From the NCBI GenBank assembly GCA_027491255.1, contig JAIXWM010000054.1, positions 38,566 through 102,565 of the forward strand: a stretch of DNA of 64,000 bases, written 5' to 3'. The notes beneath the pieces were generated by a model that saw nothing but the letters and a program-made list of their open reading frames with translations, was not told where the DNA came from and did no database searches. This DNA is from Rubrivivax sp. GTDB taxonomy: Bacteria; Pseudomonadota; Gammaproteobacteria; Burkholderiales; Burkholderiaceae_C. The first letter of the stretch is position 1; the number at the start of each line of letters is the position of its first letter. Positions 19,665 to 28,783 of this stretch are shown piece by piece. The translations under genes were made by a program, and so were the position numbers.

Positions 19665-20414
19665 ATGTCCAAGATCGCACTCGTCACCGGCGCCAGCAGC
19701 GGCATCGGCAGAGCCTGCGCCCAGGCCCTGCTGCGCGAAGGCTGGACCGTGGTCTTCACCGGCCGGCGCGCCGATGCCCTGCAGGCGGCGGTGGACGCCT
19801 GCGGCGCCGACGCGGCGCGCGGGCTGGCGCTGGCCGCCGACGTCTCGAAAGAAGACGACGTCGCGGCGCTGTTCGCGCAGATCCGCCAGCGCTTCGGCCG
19901 CCTCGACCTGCTCTTCAACAACGCCGGGGTGTCGCCACGTGCCACGACGCCTGACGATCTGTCGGGTGACGAGTGGCGCGCCGCCGTGGACGTCAACCTG
20001 CACGGCATGTTCTATTGCCTGTCGGCGGCGTTCAAGCTGATGCGCGAGCAGCAGCCCCAGGGCGGACGCATCATCAACAACGGCTCGATCTCGGCCACGG
20101 CGCCACGCCCGGGCTCGATCGCCTACACGGCGACCAAGCATGCCGTCAGCGGCCTGACGAAGACCGCCTCGCTCGACGGTCGGCCCTTCGACATCGCGGT
20201 GGGCCAGATCGACATCGGCAACGTGGCCAGCGACATGACGGCGCGGATGGCCGTGGGCGTGCCGCAGGCCGACGGCAGCGTCCGCGCAGAGCCGCGCATG
20301 GACATGTCGGCCGTCGTCGAGACCTTCACGGCGATGGCACGACTGCCCCTGTCGGCCAATGTGCTGTTCACGACCGTGATGGCCACGAAGATGCCCTTCG
20401 TCGGCCGGGGCTGA
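19665..20414 (+). CDS. SDR family oxidoreductase
   Basis: This is a classical SDR of 249 residues with TGASSGIGRACAQA, FNNAGVSPR, the catalytic YTATKHAVSGLTK and an extended C-terminus (VLFTTVMATKMPFVGRG) rather than the usual short glycine-rich end. The NNAG-type and YxxxK motifs are intact. The substrate is unknown; in this cluster a sugar acid or 2-keto-3-deoxy acid is likely. The ATG at 19665 follows AGAGAGCACCTC. Confidence 0.83.
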   Translation: MSKIALVTGASSGIGRACAQALLREGWTVVFTGRRADALQAAVDACGADAARGLALAADVSKEDDVAALFAQIRQRFGRLDLLFNNAGVSPRATTPDDLSGDEWRAAVDVNLHGMFYCLSAAFKLMREQQPQGGRIINNGSISATAPRPGSIAYTATKHAVSGLTKTASLDGRPFDIAVGQIDIGNVASDMTARMAVGVPQADGSVRAEPRMDMSAVVETFTAMARLPLSANVLFTTVMATKMPFVGRG

Positions 20415-20472
20415 GGCCCCGACAGCCGCGCCAGGCGCCCCCCCTGCACGCAACACCTCGGAGACAAATCAC

Positions 20473-21390
20473 ATGGCACGGATAGGATTCATCGGCGCCA
20501 GCGGCATGATGGGCCACGGCATGGCTCGAAACCTGCTCGCCAAGGGCCATGCGCTCACCCTGACCGTGCACCGCAACCGCGAGCGCGTGGCCGACCTGCT
20601 CGCCGCCGGCGCGCACGAGGCGGCCTCGGCCGCCGATCTGGCCCGCGACAGCGACATGGTCTTCATCTGCGTCACAGGCTCACCCCAGGTCGAGGCCTGT
20701 GTCAGCGGCCCGGGCGGACTGCTTGAAGGCGCGAGAGCCGGGCTGATGATCGTCGACTGCTCGACGAGCGAGCCCGAGTCGACGGCGCGGCTGCGCGAGC
20801 GTTGCGCAGCCGCCGGCGTCACCTACACCGACGCGCCCCTGTCGCGCACCCCGGTGGAGGCCGAGGCCGGCCGACTGAACGTGATGGTCGGTGCCGACCC
20901 CGCAGTCTTCGAGTGCCTGCATCCGGTGCTGAAGTGTTTCGCCGAAAACGTCTTTCACATCGGCGGCCCGGGGACCGGCCACACGATCAAGCTGCTGAAC
21001 AACTTCATCGCTCAGGCCATCTGCACCGCCACCGCCGAGGCCTTCGCGGTGGGGCAGCGCAGCGGCCTGAAGCTGCAGGCGCTGGTGGACCTGATCTCCG
21101 CCGGGCCTGTGAACAGCGGGCTGTTCCAGGCCATGGCCAAGACACTCAACGGCCAGATGGACGGGCTGAAGTTCGAACTCGACAACGCGCGCAAGGACGT
21201 GCGCTACTACACGCACCTGGCCGAGGGCCTGGCCATCCCCAGCGTCATCGGCGAGGCCGTGCACCAGTCGCTGACGCTGGCCAGCGCGCTGGGGCACGGA
21301 CGCAAGTTCGTGCCCTCGCTGGTCGAAGCGCAGGAGCAACTGACCGGGGCGCACATCGTGCCGCGCGCCCACGGCCCTGCCAGCCCCTGA
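20473..21390 (+). CDS. NAD(P)-dependent beta-hydroxyacid dehydrogenase
   Basis: This is a 6-phosphogluconate/3-hydroxyisobutyrate dehydrogenase-family protein of 305 residues. The N-terminal ARIGFIGASGMMGHGMARNL is the Rossmann motif, the SPQVE segment follows, and GPGTGHTIKLLNNF contains the family's catalytic Lys. It may oxidise a tetronate, glycerate or tartronate-type intermediate. It follows the SDR by 58 bases on the same strand and probably ends this transcript, since the next gene is convergent. Confidence 0.86.
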   Translation: MARIGFIGASGMMGHGMARNLLAKGHALTLTVHRNRERVADLLAAGAHEAASAADLARDSDMVFICVTGSPQVEACVSGPGGLLEGARAGLMIVDCSTSEPESTARLRERCAAAGVTYTDAPLSRTPVEAEAGRLNVMVGADPAVFECLHPVLKCFAENVFHIGGPGTGHTIKLLNNFIAQAICTATAEAFAVGQRSGLKLQALVDLISAGPVNSGLFQAMAKTLNGQMDGLKFELDNARKDVRYYTHLAEGLAIPSVIGEAVHQSLTLASALGHGRKFVPSLVEAQEQLTGAHIVPRAHGPASP

Positions 21391-21396
21391 ACCGGT

Positions 21397-23463
21397 TCAT
21401 GCCGCCTGCACGGTGGGAGCCCGTGCGGCGCCAAGGCGGTCGAGGCACTCCTTGAGTTCCGCCACGGAGACAGGCTTGGTGAGAAAGTCCGAGATGCCTT
21501 CCGCCTCGCACCGTTGACGGGTCGTCTCGAACACATCCGCAGTCAATGCGACGACGCGCACGGCAGCCTTGACAGGGTCGGTTCCGGCACGGATCGCCCG
21601 CATGGCGTCGAAACCGTCCATGTTGGGCATGTGCAGGTCCATCAAGACGGCATCCCATTGCCGCCGGGCGGCCATCTCGACAGCTTGCACCCCGTCCACG
21701 GCGAAGTGGACCTCGTGCCCGAGTTCCTCCAGGATCGCCTCCATGACCAGGCGATTGACTTCGTTGTCCTCCGCCACGAGGATGCTCATCCTGCGGCCTG
21801 TCTCGTGCTCGGCTGAGCCCTTCTGGCCGGCCGGATCGTGCCCAGGAGCAGGGCCGCCCGCGGCCTGTGAATGCCCTTGCGCATGTTCGGTCGCCGACAC
21901 TGCCGGCCTGTCAGGCCCCCGTTCGGTCGCCTCTTCAAGCGGCTCGACCCAGGGCACGCTCACCACGAAGGTGCTGCCCTCGCCCAGGCGGCTGGTGGCG
22001 GTGATGTCGCCCCCCATCAACCGCACCAAGCGGCGCGATATCTCGAGCCCCAGACCGGCCCCGCCGAACCGTCGCGAGCGGGAGTTGTCCGCCTGGGCGA
22101 AGCGCTCGAAAAGGCGCGACATCCCCGCAGCGTCCATGCCGACTCCCGTGTCGCTGACCACGAAGCGCAGGGCTTTGACAGCACTGTTCTCGTCGCCCTG
22201 GTGCGCCAAGCCTGCCTCGAGCGTGACCCAGCCCACGTCGGTGAACTTGATTGCATTGGAGAGCAGGTTGAACAACACCTGACGCATGCGGGTGGGGTCG
22301 AGCAGCGCCTGCTGCGGCAGCCCGGGCAGCGCCACCACCCGCAGTTGCAGGCCCTTCGTGGAAGCCTGAGGCTGCATCAATGCCTGGACCTCCGACAACA
22401 GGTCGACGAGGTCGACCGGGGCGGGCACGATCTTGATGCTGCCGGAGTCGAGGCTGGAGGCGTCCAGGACATCATTGAGGATCGTCAACAGGTGGCTGGC
22501 AGAACCCGCCGCAGTACGCAGGTAGCCGGCCTGGGTTTGGTCCAGCCGGGTCTTGCCGAGGAGGCCCAGCATGCCTTGCAAGCCCTGGAAGGGCGTGCGG
22601 ATCTCGTGACTCATGTTGGCCAGGAATGCGCTCTTGGCTGCCGCTGCAGCCTCGGCCGCGCGCTGGGCGTTGCGCAGATCGATGGTCAGTTCCTCGAGCT
22701 CCTGACGCTTGTTCTGTTCGCGCCGCAACTCTCGCAGCGTCAGCACGGCGAAGCCCGCAGCCAGCAGCGCCAGCAGCAGCGTCATCATCAGACCAAAGCG
22801 GTTCTGGGCCCGGCCCGCCTCGGTCAGGCGCGTGGCCGATCCGGCCACCAGATCCGAAGCACTTTGGGTCAGCGCGCGCATCTGGGCGTCGAGCTTGAGC
22901 AGGTCCGGGTACAGGACAGCCAACTCAGAGGCTTTGGGGGCCGACGCACCAGGGCCCAGCAGCCTGTCGGCTCGGGCGATGAAGCTCTCGGCCTCACCGA
23001 GAGCCCGGGCGATCTCGGGCTGCAAGGTCATGCCCGGCGTCCGCCCGGCATCCCGCAGCACACCCACGCGGCTGACGAAGATGTCGTAGCGCAGTTGCAA
23101 TGCGGCGAGGTCCGCGGTGGCCTGGCCCTCGGGTCTCGGCCAGCACTCCCGCAACCTGAGGTATTCGTTGTCGGCCTGGTAGAGAAAGTGGGCCTTGTTG
23201 TCGCCGCCAGACAACAAGGCCTGCGAGACGAGTTGACTCTGGCGCCACTGCAGCCATGCGACGGCCCCAAGCATGAGCACGAAAAGGCCGCCCACCCAAA
23301 GCAACCAATGGGAGCGTCGACCTCCAGGCAACGACGCGCCGCCGCCGCGCTTGCTCGAGGGCGCCGCCGCCTCGGCAGGCTCTTGAGGTCGCGGTGTCGG
23401 CTCCACGGCTCGATGACGTGAAGGAATCAGACCACCTCGAGGGTTCTCAACTGCCAGGCGCAC
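21397..23463 (-). CDS. Hybrid sensor histidine kinase/response regulator
   Basis: This is a membrane hybrid kinase of up to 688 residues. TM1 is near 52-70 and TM2 near 224-243, with a helical extracytoplasmic region between them. A coiled coil at 245-275 leads to the H-box FLANMSHEIRTP (His286), the N-box FNLLSNAIKFTD, the DTGVGM and GAGLGLEIS ATP-binding boxes, a linker at 505-558 and a receiver domain with E565/D566 and phosphoacceptor D609 (LMDLHMPNMDG). No DNA-binding output is fused. The start is uncertain: GTG at 23463 overlaps the upstream gene by 37 bases, and GTG at 23406 would remove the overlap. Confidence 0.92.
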   Translation of the reverse strand: MRLAVENPRGGLIPSRHRAVEPTPRPQEPAEAAAPSSKRGGGASLPGGRRSHWLLWVGGLFVLMLGAVAWLQWRQSQLVSQALLSGGDNKAHFLYQADNEYLRLRECWPRPEGQATADLAALQLRYDIFVSRVGVLRDAGRTPGMTLQPEIARALGEAESFIARADRLLGPGASAPKASELAVLYPDLLKLDAQMRALTQSASDLVAGSATRLTEAGRAQNRFGLMMTLLLALLAAGFAVLTLRELRREQNKRQELEELTIDLRNAQRAAEAAAAAKSAFLANMSHEIRTPFQGLQGMLGLLGKTRLDQTQAGYLRTAAGSASHLLTILNDVLDASSLDSGSIKIVPAPVDLVDLLSEVQALMQPQASTKGLQLRVVALPGLPQQALLDPTRMRQVLFNLLSNAIKFTDVGWVTLEAGLAHQGDENSAVKALRFVVSDTGVGMDAAGMSRLFERFAQADNSRSRRFGGAGLGLEISRRLVRLMGGDITATSRLGEGSTFVVSVPWVEPLEEATERGPDRPAVSATEHAQGHSQAAGGPAPGHDPAGQKGSAEHETGRRMSILVAEDNEVNRLVMEAILEELGHEVHFAVDGVQAVEMAARRQWDAVLMDLHMPNMDGFDAMRAIRAGTDPVKAAVRVVALTADVFETTRQRCEAEGISDFLTKPVSVAELKECLDRLGAARAPTVQAA

Positions 23464-23945
23464 CGCGCGAAGTAGACCGCGGAGCGCAACTCGGGAAGAT
23501 CGTCGAAGGGGTAGATGATGAACAGGGGACCCTTCTCTCGCACGAGCATGGGCCGGTCGTCCAGCAATCTTGCCATCACCACATCGATCTTCTGTGGGTC
23601 GTCGAACGGCATTTCGACCTTGTAGTCGTTCAGCGCGATGGCGCGGATGGTCGATCCCTTGGCGCCGCTGGCCGCCAGCACATCTCGCAACAGAGGCCCC
23701 GTGAATCGTCGTGCAGAGTCGTACCAGGGGGTCTTGGTCAGGATGCTGCGTTGGGGCATGCGCTCGAGCATGGCCATGTCGAAATCGGCTCCCGCATTGC
23801 CGTTGGTGATCGAGACCTTCCCGCGAACTGTCAGGATCACCGGGCCGGAGGGCCGAGCCAAGGTCGATGAGATCGCCGCACCGAGGCAGGCACCACCGGC
23901 GGCCAGGACGCCTGCGGCCAACACCCGTCTACGCTGAACCGACAT
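23427..23945 (-). CDS. Exported molybdopterin-oxidoreductase-like protein
   Basis: This is a 172-residue protein with an N-terminal export signal, RRRVLAAGVLAAGGACLG, of possible twin-arginine or lipoprotein type. The remainder (VILTVRGKVSITN, then LLRDVLAASGAKGSTIRAIALNDY and a late RSAVYFARCAWQLRTLEVV) resembles the sulfite-oxidase-type molybdopterin-binding fold in short form. The Cys that ligates molybdenum in true sulfite oxidases is not evident at the expected place, so it may bind a ligand rather than catalyse. It overlaps the histidine kinase gene, suggesting a sensory partner. Confidence 0.72.
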   Translation of the reverse strand: MSVQRRRVLAAGVLAAGGACLGAAISSTLARPSGPVILTVRGKVSITNGNAGADFDMAMLERMPQRSILTKTPWYDSARRFTGPLLRDVLAASGAKGSTIRAIALNDYKVEMPFDDPQKIDVVMARLLDDRPMLVREKGPLFIIYPFDDLPELRSAVYFARCAWQLRTLEVV

Positions 23946-24253
23946 GTCGTTCTCCGATGAAGCAATCGCCTCGAAAGCTCGCCCGAGCGGCCTCGGGCCA
24001 GGTTCCGATGCTTTGGTTACTGTACTTATAGCAAAATTCGTACGAATGCAGAATCCAAAGTCTGTTTACTCGGTCAAGCGCTGCGGGCTTCGCCGACCCG
24101 CGGGCCCTCTGCGCATCCGGTCCCTGCAACTTTCTGCCGGATCCGCCAATGGTGGCCACAGGCATGCGCAAACCGATTGACGCGTGCCGATGCCAGGGCA
24201 TAGAGTGCCGCCCGGCTACGCACCGTTGAGCACACGCAACGAGGGAGACCCTG
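23946..24253. other. Divergent regulatory region, 308 bases without a gene
   Basis: This lies between the leftward molybdopterin-like/kinase operon and the rightward idonate dehydrogenase gene. Its middle is much more AT-rich than the surroundings (about 24010-24070) and contains the palindrome at 24036-24047. On the - strand, TATAAG at about 24024-24029 is a candidate -10 for the kinase operon, with the palindrome in its spacer. I see no convincing ORF. Confidence 0.5.
24036..24047. promoter_or_regulatory. Perfect 12-bp palindrome, candidate operator
   Basis: ATTCGTACGAAT is a perfect inverted repeat in the AT-rich centre of the divergent region. It overlaps the spacer just upstream of the - strand -10-like TATAAG, the usual place for a repressor site, and lies about 207 bases before the idonate dehydrogenase ATG. 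The cognate factor is unknown. Confidence 0.5.
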
Positions 24254-25285
24254 ATGTCATTGGCCTGCGTCATCCACGCCGCCCTGGACCTGCGCCTGCA
24301 GGACGAGAGCCCCCGCCCGCTCGGGCCGCATGACGTGCTGCTTCAGTTGGGCGCCGGCGGCATCTGCGGCTCCGACCTGCATTACTACAAGGAGGGCCGG
24401 GTGGGCGCCTTCGTCGTGCGCGAGCCGCTCGTGCCCGGGCACGAGGCCTCGGGCGTGGTGGTGGCCGTGGGCAGCGAGGTCGGCCGCGTGCGCCCGGGTC
24501 AGAAGGTGGCGATCAACCCGTCCCACCCCTGCGGCCACTGCGACTACTGCCGCGCCGGGCGGGGCAACCTGTGCCGGCACATGTTCTTCCTCGGCAGCGC
24601 GAGCGTGTTCCCTCATGCCCAGGGCATGTTCCGCGAGCGATTCGTCATGGGCGAGCGCCAGCTCACGCCGATCGACGAGCCCGAGATCTCCCTCGGAGAG
24701 ATCGCCTGCGCCGAGCCCCTGTCCATCGGCCTGCACGCGCTGCACCGCGCCGGCCCGGTGCTGGGCGAGACGGTGCTTGTCACCGGCGGCGGCACGATCG
24801 GCTGCATGACCGTGCTGGCGGCCCGCCTGGCCGGCGCAGCGCAGGTCATCTGCTGCGACATCGCCGAGCGCCCGCTGCAGATGGCCCGCACCTGCGGCGC
24901 CGACCGTGTCATCCGTACCGACCAGGTCGCCGCCGCGGAACTGGCGGATCTGGCCGAGGTTGCGATCGAGGCCGCTGGCAGCGCCGCGGCCCTGGGCACC
25001 TGCCTGGCCGCAGTGCGGCGCGGCGGGCGCATCGTGCAGGTCGGCACACTGCCACCGGAGCTGCCCTTCCCTGCCAACAGCCTGATGGCACGCGAGCTCG
25101 ACTACCGCGGCGCCTTCCGTGCCCACCTCGAGTTCGACTGGGCGGTGCAGGCCATCCGCACGCGCCGCGTCGACGTACGGCCGCTGATCAGCGCCCAGCT
25201 GCCGCTGCAGCGCTCGCGCGAGGCCTTCGATCTGGCGCTGGACAAATCGCGCAGCACCAAGGTGCAGCTCGTCGCCGACGTCTGA
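24254..25285 (+). CDS. idnD: L-idonate 5-dehydrogenase (zinc-dependent MDR)
   Basis: IdnD oxidises L-idonate to 5-ketogluconate with NAD(P). This medium-chain dehydrogenase of 343 residues has catalytic zinc residues C38 (GGICGSDLHYY) and H63-E64 (PGHEASG), the structural zinc set C93, C96, C99 and C107, and the Rossmann motif VTGGGTIGCM. The HYYKEGRVGAFVV segment is typical of idonate/sorbitol-type enzymes. GAGGGAGA precedes the ATG. With the 5-ketogluconate reductase and gluconokinase to the left it completes an idonate-to-6-phosphogluconate route. Confidence 0.88.
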   Translation: MSLACVIHAALDLRLQDESPRPLGPHDVLLQLGAGGICGSDLHYYKEGRVGAFVVREPLVPGHEASGVVVAVGSEVGRVRPGQKVAINPSHPCGHCDYCRAGRGNLCRHMFFLGSASVFPHAQGMFRERFVMGERQLTPIDEPEISLGEIACAEPLSIGLHALHRAGPVLGETVLVTGGGTIGCMTVLAARLAGAAQVICCDIAERPLQMARTCGADRVIRTDQVAAAELADLAEVAIEAAGSAAALGTCLAAVRRGGRIVQVGTLPPELPFPANSLMARELDYRGAFRAHLEFDWAVQAIRTRRVDVRPLISAQLPLQRSREAFDLALDKSRSTKVQLVADV

Positions 25286-25415
25286 AAAGCTAAGCGTCCC
25301 GGCCGCGGACTGTGCCGCTCGGCGGCGCCGCCCGCCTTGCCGCGACGCCCCCTTCCGACCCCGACAATATCGACCTCGCCGGCCTGTGCCGGCACCTGAC
25401 CAGGAGACAACCGAC

Positions 25416-26171
25416 ATGACCCAGAGACTCGCCGGCAAGACCGCCTTCGTCACCGCCGCCGGCGCCGGCATTGGCCGGGCCACCGCGCTGGCCTTCGCAC
25501 GCGAGGGCGCACGTGTCATCGCCACCGACCTGAAGACCGAATTGCTGGCCGACGTCGCCGCCACCCCCGGCCTCGTGGTCGAGCGCCTGGACGCACTCGA
25601 CGCCGCAGCCATCGCCGACGCCGCGCGCCGCCACCCGCAGGTGGACATCCTCTTCAACGCGGCCGGTTATGTGCACCACAACACGGTGCTCGACTGCACC
25701 GAGGAGCAGTGGGACTTCGCCTTCGACCTGAACGTGCGCTCCATGTACCGCGCCATCAAGGCCTTCCTGCCCGGCATGCTCGAGCGCGGCAATGGCTCGA
25801 TCGTCAACATCGCCTCGGGTGCGAGCAGCGTCAAGGGTGCGCCCAACCGCTTCGTCTACGGCGCCACCAAGGCAGCCGTCATCGGCCTGACCAAGTCCGT
25901 CGCCATCGACTACATCCGCCGCGGCGTGCGCTGCAATGCGATCTGCCCCGGCACCGTGGAGTCGCCCTCGCTGCGCGACCGCATGCAGGCGCTCTCGGCC
26001 AGCAGCGGTCAGAGCCTCGAACAGGTCGAGGCGATGTTCGTCGGCCGCCAGCCCATGGGCCGGCTCGGCACGGCCGAGGAGATCGCGATGATGGCGGTCT
26101 ACCTCGCCAGCGACGAGTCGCGGTTCACCACCGGCACGACCGTCCTGGTCGACGGCGGCTGGGCGCTCTGA
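25416..26171 (+). CDS. SDR, 2-keto-3-deoxyaldonate (L-fuconate-type) dehydrogenase-like
   Basis: This is a classical SDR of 251 residues with AAGAGIGRATALAFA, FNAAGYVHHNTV, catalytic YGATKAAVIGLTKS and the ending TTGTTVLVDGGWAL. It resembles the 2-keto-3-deoxy-L-fuconate 4-dehydrogenases, which make a 2,4-diketo-3-deoxy acid. The FAH hydrolase that cleaves such a product is the next gene, which supports the assignment. AGGAGACAAC precedes the ATG at 25416. Confidence 0.84.
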   Translation: MTQRLAGKTAFVTAAGAGIGRATALAFAREGARVIATDLKTELLADVAATPGLVVERLDALDAAAIADAARRHPQVDILFNAAGYVHHNTVLDCTEEQWDFAFDLNVRSMYRAIKAFLPGMLERGNGSIVNIASGASSVKGAPNRFVYGATKAAVIGLTKSVAIDYIRRGVRCNAICPGTVESPSLRDRMQALSASSGQSLEQVEAMFVGRQPMGRLGTAEEIAMMAVYLASDESRFTTGTTVLVDGGWAL

Positions 26172-26262
26172 CCTCCGCATGCGCTCGCGCGCACCCGGCA
26201 GCGGACACGCCGCCGGGGGGCGAGCGCTCCTTCCACCCCCTCCCCACTGAACAGGAAAACCG

Positions 26263-27126
26263 ATGAAACTCCTTCGCCACGGCCCTCGGTCGAACCCCCG
26301 GCCCGCACTGCTCGACGCTCAGGGTCAGGTGCGCGACCTCTCGGCGTTGATGCCCGACATCACGCCCGCCACGCTGTCGCCGGCAGGCCTGGCAGCGCTG
26401 GCCAGCGTCGACGTCTCGACCCTGCCTGTCGTCCCTCAGGGCGAACTGCAGGTACCCTGGAGCGGCATGGGCAAGTTCCTGTGCATCGGCCTGAACTACA
26501 GCGATCATGCGGCCGAGACGGGTGCGCCGATCCCGAAGGAGCCCATCATCTTCACCAAGCCCACGAGCGCGGCCGTGGGCTGCAATCATGACGTCGTGCT
26601 GCCGCAAGGCTCGGTCAAGAGCGACTGGGAGGTCGAGCTCGGCGTGGTCATCGGCAGCACCGCGCGCTACGTCAGCCAGGCCGACGCGCTGAAGCACGTG
26701 GCCGGCTACTGTGTCGTCAACGACGTCTCCGAGCGCGAATATCAGATCGAGCGGGGCGGCACCTGGGACAAGGGCAAGGGGTGCGACACCTTCGGCCCGG
26801 TGGGCCCCTGGATGGTCACTGCCGACGAGGTCGGCGACCCGCAGGATCTGGCCATGTGGCTCGACGTCAACGGCCACCGTTGGCAGAACGGCAGCACGAA
26901 GACCATGATCTTCGGCGTGGCCGAACTCGTCTCCTATGTCAGCCGTTTCATGACGCTGTATCCGGGCGACCTGATCACCACGGGCACCCCTCCCGGCGTG
27001 GGCCTGGGCGCCAAGCCCAATCCGGTGTTCCTGAAACCCGGCGACGTCATGCACCTGGGCATCGCCGGCCTGGGCGAGCAGCGCCAGACCGTCTACGCCT
27101 GGGACCCGGCACGCATCGACGCCTGA
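26263..27126 (+). CDS. FAH-family hydrolase, 2,4-diketo-3-deoxy-L-fuconate hydrolase type
   Basis: The 287-residue protein belongs to the fumarylacetoacetate hydrolase superfamily. The core motif GMGKFLCIGLNYSDHAAE is at about residues 68-85, with IIFTKPTSAAVG, the metal-binding DWEVELGVVIG, and GPWMVTADEV further on. Close relatives cleave 2,4-diketo-3-deoxy sugar acids to pyruvate plus lactate or glycolate. It follows the dehydrogenase that would supply that substrate. Older annotation pipelines often call it ureidoglycolate lyase. Confidence 0.88.
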   Translation: MKLLRHGPRSNPRPALLDAQGQVRDLSALMPDITPATLSPAGLAALASVDVSTLPVVPQGELQVPWSGMGKFLCIGLNYSDHAAETGAPIPKEPIIFTKPTSAAVGCNHDVVLPQGSVKSDWEVELGVVIGSTARYVSQADALKHVAGYCVVNDVSEREYQIERGGTWDKGKGCDTFGPVGPWMVTADEVGDPQDLAMWLDVNGHRWQNGSTKTMIFGVAELVSYVSRFMTLYPGDLITTGTPPGVGLGAKPNPVFLKPGDVMHLGIAGLGEQRQTVYAWDPARIDA

Positions 27127-27157
27127 GACCCGCCCCGATCCGCACCACACCGCCACC

Positions 27158-28693
27158 ATGACCACCTCCACCTCTGCCGCCATCCGCATCCACCCCGAGG
27201 ACAACGTCGTCATCGCGCGTCGACAGTTGCTCGGCGGCACGGTACTGGCCGAGGAAGGGGTCACCGTGGCCGGTCTGGTGCCGCCGGGGCACAAGATCGC
27301 CACGCGGGCGATTGCCGCAGGCGAGCCGGTGCGGCGCTACGGGCAGATCATCGGCAGCGCGACCCAGCCCATCGGCCCGGGCCAGCACGTGCACGTGCAC
27401 AACCTCGCCTTCAGCGAGTTCGCGCGCACGCACGAGCCCGGGGCCGGGGCGCTGCCCACGGCCCACGTGCCCGAGCCCGCCACCTTCGACGGCATCGTGC
27501 GGGCCGACGGGCGCGTGGCCACGCGCAACTACATCGGCGTGCTGACCAGCGTGAACTGCTCGGCCACGGCCGCGCGCGCGATCGCCGACCACTTCAGACG
27601 CGACATCAGGCCCGAGGCGCTGGCCGACTACCCGAATGTCGACGGCGTGGTGGCGCTGACCCACGGCATGGGCTGCGCCACCGACAGCGCGGGCGAGGAA
27701 CTGCTCGTGCTGCGTCGCACGCTCGGCGGCTACGCCCGCCACGCCAACTTCGCCGCCGTGCTGGTGGTGGGCCTGGGCTGCGAGACCAACCAGATCCAGG
27801 GCCTGATCGCGCAGGAAGGCCTCGAAGAAGGCGCCAACCTGCAGACCTTCAGCATCCAGGACACCGGCGGCACGGCGAAGACAGTTGCGCGCGGGGTCGA
27901 ACTGATCAAGCGCATGCTGCCGCACGCCAACCGCGTCAAGCGCCAGCCCGTGCCGGCCCGCCACCTCACCGTGGGCCTGCAGTGCGGCGGCAGCGACGGC
28001 TACTCGGGCATCAGCGCCAACCCGGCGCTGGGTGCGGCGGTGGACCGGCTGGTGCGCCACGGCGGCACCGCCATCCTGTCGGAAACGCCCGAGATCTATG
28101 GCGGCGAGCACCTGCTGACGCGCCGCGCCGTCAGCCGCCAGGTCGCCGACAAGCTGCTCGAGCGCATCGCCTGGTGGGAGGCCTACACCGCGCGCAACGG
28201 CATGAAGATGGACAACAACCCCTCGGCCGGCAACAAGGCCGGCGGGCTGACGACCATCCTCGAGAAGAGCCTGGGCGCGATCGCCAAGAGCGGCACGACA
28301 GCGCTCGTGGACGTGGTCGAATTCGCCGAGGCGGTCAAGCAACGCGGCTTCGTCTACATGGACACCCCCGGCTACGACCCCGTCTCGGCCACGGGCCAGG
28401 TGGCGGGCGGCGCCAACCTGATCTGCTTCACCACCGGCCGCGGTTCGGCCTACGGCTGCGCGCCCAGCCCCTCGCTGAAGCTGTCGACCAACACCGCGCT
28501 GTGGCACAAGCAGCAGGAGGACATCGACATTGATTGCGGCACCGTCATCGACGGGCTGGAGTCGGTGGACGAGGTCGGCGAGCGCATCTTCCGCCTGATG
28601 CTCGACACGGCCTCGGGCCGCGCAACCAAGAGCGAACTGCACGGCTACGGCCAGAACGAGTTCGTGCCCTGGCAATTGGGCGCGGTCATGTAG
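27158..28693 (+). CDS. uxaA: UxaA-family altronate dehydratase
   Basis: This is a full-length (511 residues) altronate-type dehydratase. The N-terminal SAF-like domain (about residues 8-95) contains PPGHKIATRAI. The catalytic part has GRVATRNYIGVLTSVNCS, THGMGCATDS, GLGCETNQIQGL and LQCGGSDGYSGISANPALG, with the cysteines expected for an Fe-dependent enzyme. It dehydrates D-altronate to 2-keto-3-deoxygluconate, but relatives accept other C4-C6 aldonates. It is the last gene of the idnD-SDR-FAH-uxaA run. Confidence 0.93.
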   Translation: MTTSTSAAIRIHPEDNVVIARRQLLGGTVLAEEGVTVAGLVPPGHKIATRAIAAGEPVRRYGQIIGSATQPIGPGQHVHVHNLAFSEFARTHEPGAGALPTAHVPEPATFDGIVRADGRVATRNYIGVLTSVNCSATAARAIADHFRRDIRPEALADYPNVDGVVALTHGMGCATDSAGEELLVLRRTLGGYARHANFAAVLVVGLGCETNQIQGLIAQEGLEEGANLQTFSIQDTGGTAKTVARGVELIKRMLPHANRVKRQPVPARHLTVGLQCGGSDGYSGISANPALGAAVDRLVRHGGTAILSETPEIYGGEHLLTRRAVSRQVADKLLERIAWWEAYTARNGMKMDNNPSAGNKAGGLTTILEKSLGAIAKSGTTALVDVVEFAEAVKQRGFVYMDTPGYDPVSATGQVAGGANLICFTTGRGSAYGCAPSPSLKLSTNTALWHKQQEDIDIDCGTVIDGLESVDEVGERIFRLMLDTASGRATKSELHGYGQNEFVPWQLGAVM

Positions 28694-28783
28694 GACGGCT
28701 CCCAGCCGGCCCAGGCTCGGGCACGGCGGGAAAACTCTCAGTCTCTGAGGCGTAGGGCCGAAGGCCCCCGCAGCGAATCGCCT

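Noticed and set aside
24257..25657. Open frame of 466 codons on the - strand
   Set aside because: It lies antisense to idnD and the following SDR, both with intact catalytic motifs.
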